From Atherix ibis (lineage: Eukaryota > Arthropoda > Insecta > Diptera > Athericidae): DNA of 64,000 bases. Under the pieces are notes generated by a model. That model was not told where the DNA came from and did no database searches. It saw nothing but the letters and a program-made list of their open reading frames with translations. The stretch's first letter is position 1. Each line of letters begins with the position of its first letter. Shown piece after piece: positions 61,897-64,000 of the stretch. Both the position numbers and the translations under genes were made by a program. The stretch lies in contig OY282607.1 of assembly GCA_958298945.1 (NCBI GenBank), positions 31,690,500-31,754,499 of the forward strand, given 5' to 3'.

Positions 61897-62014
61897 ACCG
61901 TCTATTAATATTGAAGCTAATAAGTGAGTTCTTAAAGGGGCTCAGAAAAAATAACCCTTTTTCTAAGCCCCTTAAGAACTAACTTATCAGCTTCAATATT
62001 AATAGATGGTCTGA
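61897..62014. repeat. Long imperfect palindrome, about 55-bp arms
   Basis: Left arm includes CTATTAATATTGAAGCTAAT and TTCTTAAAGGGGCT; the right arm repeats both in reverse complement with few mismatches. The right arm continues into the dispersed repeat shared with 58,140-58,345, so this is a head-to-head arrangement of that repeat. Confidence 0.75.
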
Positions 62015-62666
62015 CCTCATTAGAGCCCTGACCCATTCTATATTTTCATCATTTTTGAAGTTGTTGAGAGCCTTCCTGAGCGAGGTTCGTCTTCCACTGC
62101 TTCTTAACCCTCTATAATTGCATTCTACCATCCAAAAATGTATGCCTTAATATGGAATGTTCCCCATTGGGTTGTCTGAAGTCAAAATCGCGGATTCACC
62201 AAACTTAACTTGCACATCGATTTTCCAAATTTTGCTACAAAAATACAACTTTACTTATGACTCTCTATAGCAACTCTCCGTCACCGTCTGTCAAAAACCG
62301 GTCATCGCTATATACCTTAATGTCACTATTACTCTACCAAGTAATAAAGAATGCTACCTGAGAAAACACTTGGAAAAACTTATTACGTGGGTTCCTAATA
62401 CCTGACCAAAAGTCTTGAACTTTATAGACGCTATCGGCAACTACTTAGACTACTGGCTAAGGAACAAACCTAATTTATAATATAATTTTTTTTAAAGCCC
62501 ATCTAGACATACTATACGGCTCTGAGCTTTGGTAATCTACTAACCGTTCCAATTCCTTTTGAATCCAAACCCTTCAATTCGAAATTTCCTGAAAATCGTT
62601 GATGTCCCATTCTATTGTAATTATTCATCGTTACATAAATATTCCCTTTGTTCATGATTTGTGTAT

Positions 62667-63976
62667 TTCTCGTTATAAAAAGTTTCACTATAATCGCCTT
62701 GTTATAAAAATGTCCTCTGCCAACTTCCCAATAAAATGTCCTCTGCCAATTTCTTGTTAAGTACAGAAGCACCAATGATGTTTCCCTATTTGTTTCCACT
62801 ACTTGAGAATCCTTTTCCCATGAACGTCTTAAAGTAGAATCACTTTTTTTAATTAAATAATAATTCTTTTTTAAGAATAATACTAAATATTTTCAAAAAT
62901 GTTTTATTAGAAATTCATTTTATTTGAATGTCAATATTCTTAAATTAAATCGCACATTTTTTTACCAAAAAAAAAAAAATGTCTTTAGACCAGTAAATAT
63001 TGACCTAATTTCTATAACCAATTTTTTTTCTACAAAAATCATGGCGAATCTTTTCGTATTTTTTTGATATTGCCGTCAAAACAAATTAAATTTATTATGA
63101 TAAGAAAAAAAATTGTTTAATTTAAATAATATTATTAATATTTTTATTTATGGATTTTGATTATTTTAGTAAAATGTTAAATAGTAAAAAAAAAAAACCA
63201 AATACTAATTATAAAAATAATAATACTCGTAATTGAACAATATAAAAAAATTATTTACAATAAAAATGATGTATTTTAGCAAAACGAAAAATAATTTTTG
63301 TATTTTCAATAATATGTTTATGAAAACAAATTATTCTTTAATCAAATTAATTATAGAATGAATGAAAACAACTTTAAAATTTTTTTACTCATCGACAAAC
63401 TTGGGATACAAAATAATATTTGTTTAAAAAAAATGTCTTTTACATTAATCATCTTTAAAAAATAAGTTATTTGTGAATAAAAAAAAAAATACTTTCAGTT
63501 TGATTTATAACTAGAGATGCTATAGTAAACAACAACAAAATCATGATAATCTGAAGTATATTTAAATTCATTTGAGAGTTGCTGTAAAACTTGCATATTT
63601 ACGAGTACTGAAGTTCTTGATGGAATATTTTTAAAATTCCAAAGTGCAGTTGTAGGTCTGCGGTATCTTCTTCAATATGGGCAAAAAAAAACAATAAAAG
63701 ATATTTTGAAAAAATTTCTTTGTTATCCACAACTACAGAAATATTGTAAGAAGCAGATATGTGTACCAAAGATACTACACAAAGAGGAGAAAAGTAATGA
63801 TGTGGGGGTAAACACTCACCGTTGGCGTCTCTATCTAAGGAGACATTTTAACGTTTTGAGAGATCTCTTAACCAATAACAATTTAAGAGAGATCGCTTGG
63901 CCAATAAACAGAGAAGAGGTTATTCATAAGAGAATTGTAGGATAATCGATAGTGAAACTTTTTATAACGAGAAACG
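62667..63976. mobile_element. 1.3 kb element with inverted ends, unclassified
   Basis: Left TTTCTCGTTATAAAAAGTTT (from 62,667) continuing CACTATAATCG; right complement TTTCTCGTTATAAAAAGTTT continuing CACTATCG. Interior is AT-rich; near the right end 63,706-63,945 holds a 79-codon ORF (LRRHFNVLRDLLTNNNLREI) of unknown family. Size and ends fit a mariner/Tc1-size DNA element, but no catalytic motif was found. Confidence 0.55.
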
Positions 63977-64000
63977 CATAAATCATGAACGAATTTGTAG

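Overview
This is an eukaryotic, intron-bearing and very AT-rich window, almost certainly from an insect and most likely a dipteran. The reasons are the short introns (57-85 bp) with GT-AG ends, an ariadne-1 protein that closely resembles the fly protein as I know it, and a heavy load of mariner/Tc1 DNA transposons. The species cannot be named from the sequence.

Left half (1-24,260): a tandem array of cysteine dioxygenase (CDO1-type) genes. Copy 1 is cut by the window start. Copies 2, 3 and 4 have identical predicted proteins and sit in repeat units of about 8.4 kb (3,171-11,568, 11,569-19,964, and a diverged, shorter unit from 19,965 to about 24,210). Units 2 and 3 are almost base-for-base identical, including a dead irritans-type mariner with the same frameshift, nested in an older antisense mariner. 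A fifth, clearly diverged CDO gene lies apart at 39,692-40,774. All CDO copies keep the iron ligands, the substrate-binding Arg and the Cys-Tyr cofactor pair. The enzyme oxidises cysteine to cysteine sulfinate, the entry to taurine/hypotaurine and sulfate.

Middle (24,260-39,600): a transposon graveyard. It holds a three-layer nested cluster (25,014-28,939): a mariner carries a 1.5 kb unknown element with an exact 8-bp target duplication plus a second mariner. Two more dead mariners (30,240-31,310 and 33,804-35,064), a perfect 35-bp-arm hairpin (35,276-35,352) and LINE-like repeat ends follow.

Gene-rich part (39,600-52,200): CDO copy 5 (+); a three-exon FAM136A homologue (-, 41,661-42,505), reconstructed from splice sites; the 3' part of a C2H2 zinc-finger gene (+, 43,954-44,721); ariadne-1 RBR ubiquitin ligase (-, 45,635-47,567); RNF113 spliceosomal CCCH/RING protein (+, 48,329-49,415), head-to-head with ariadne-1; and ADAT3, the non-catalytic subunit of the tRNA A34 deaminase (+, 50,875-52,158), preceded by a spliced 56-codon ORF that may share its mRNA.

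Right end (52,200-64,000): about 4.7 kb of extremely AT-rich non-coding DNA, then a probable first coding exon of an unidentified gene (56,939-57,082), then DNA packed with degraded mariner/Tc1 pieces and several long inverted repeats, read here as that gene's intron or as intergenic DNA.
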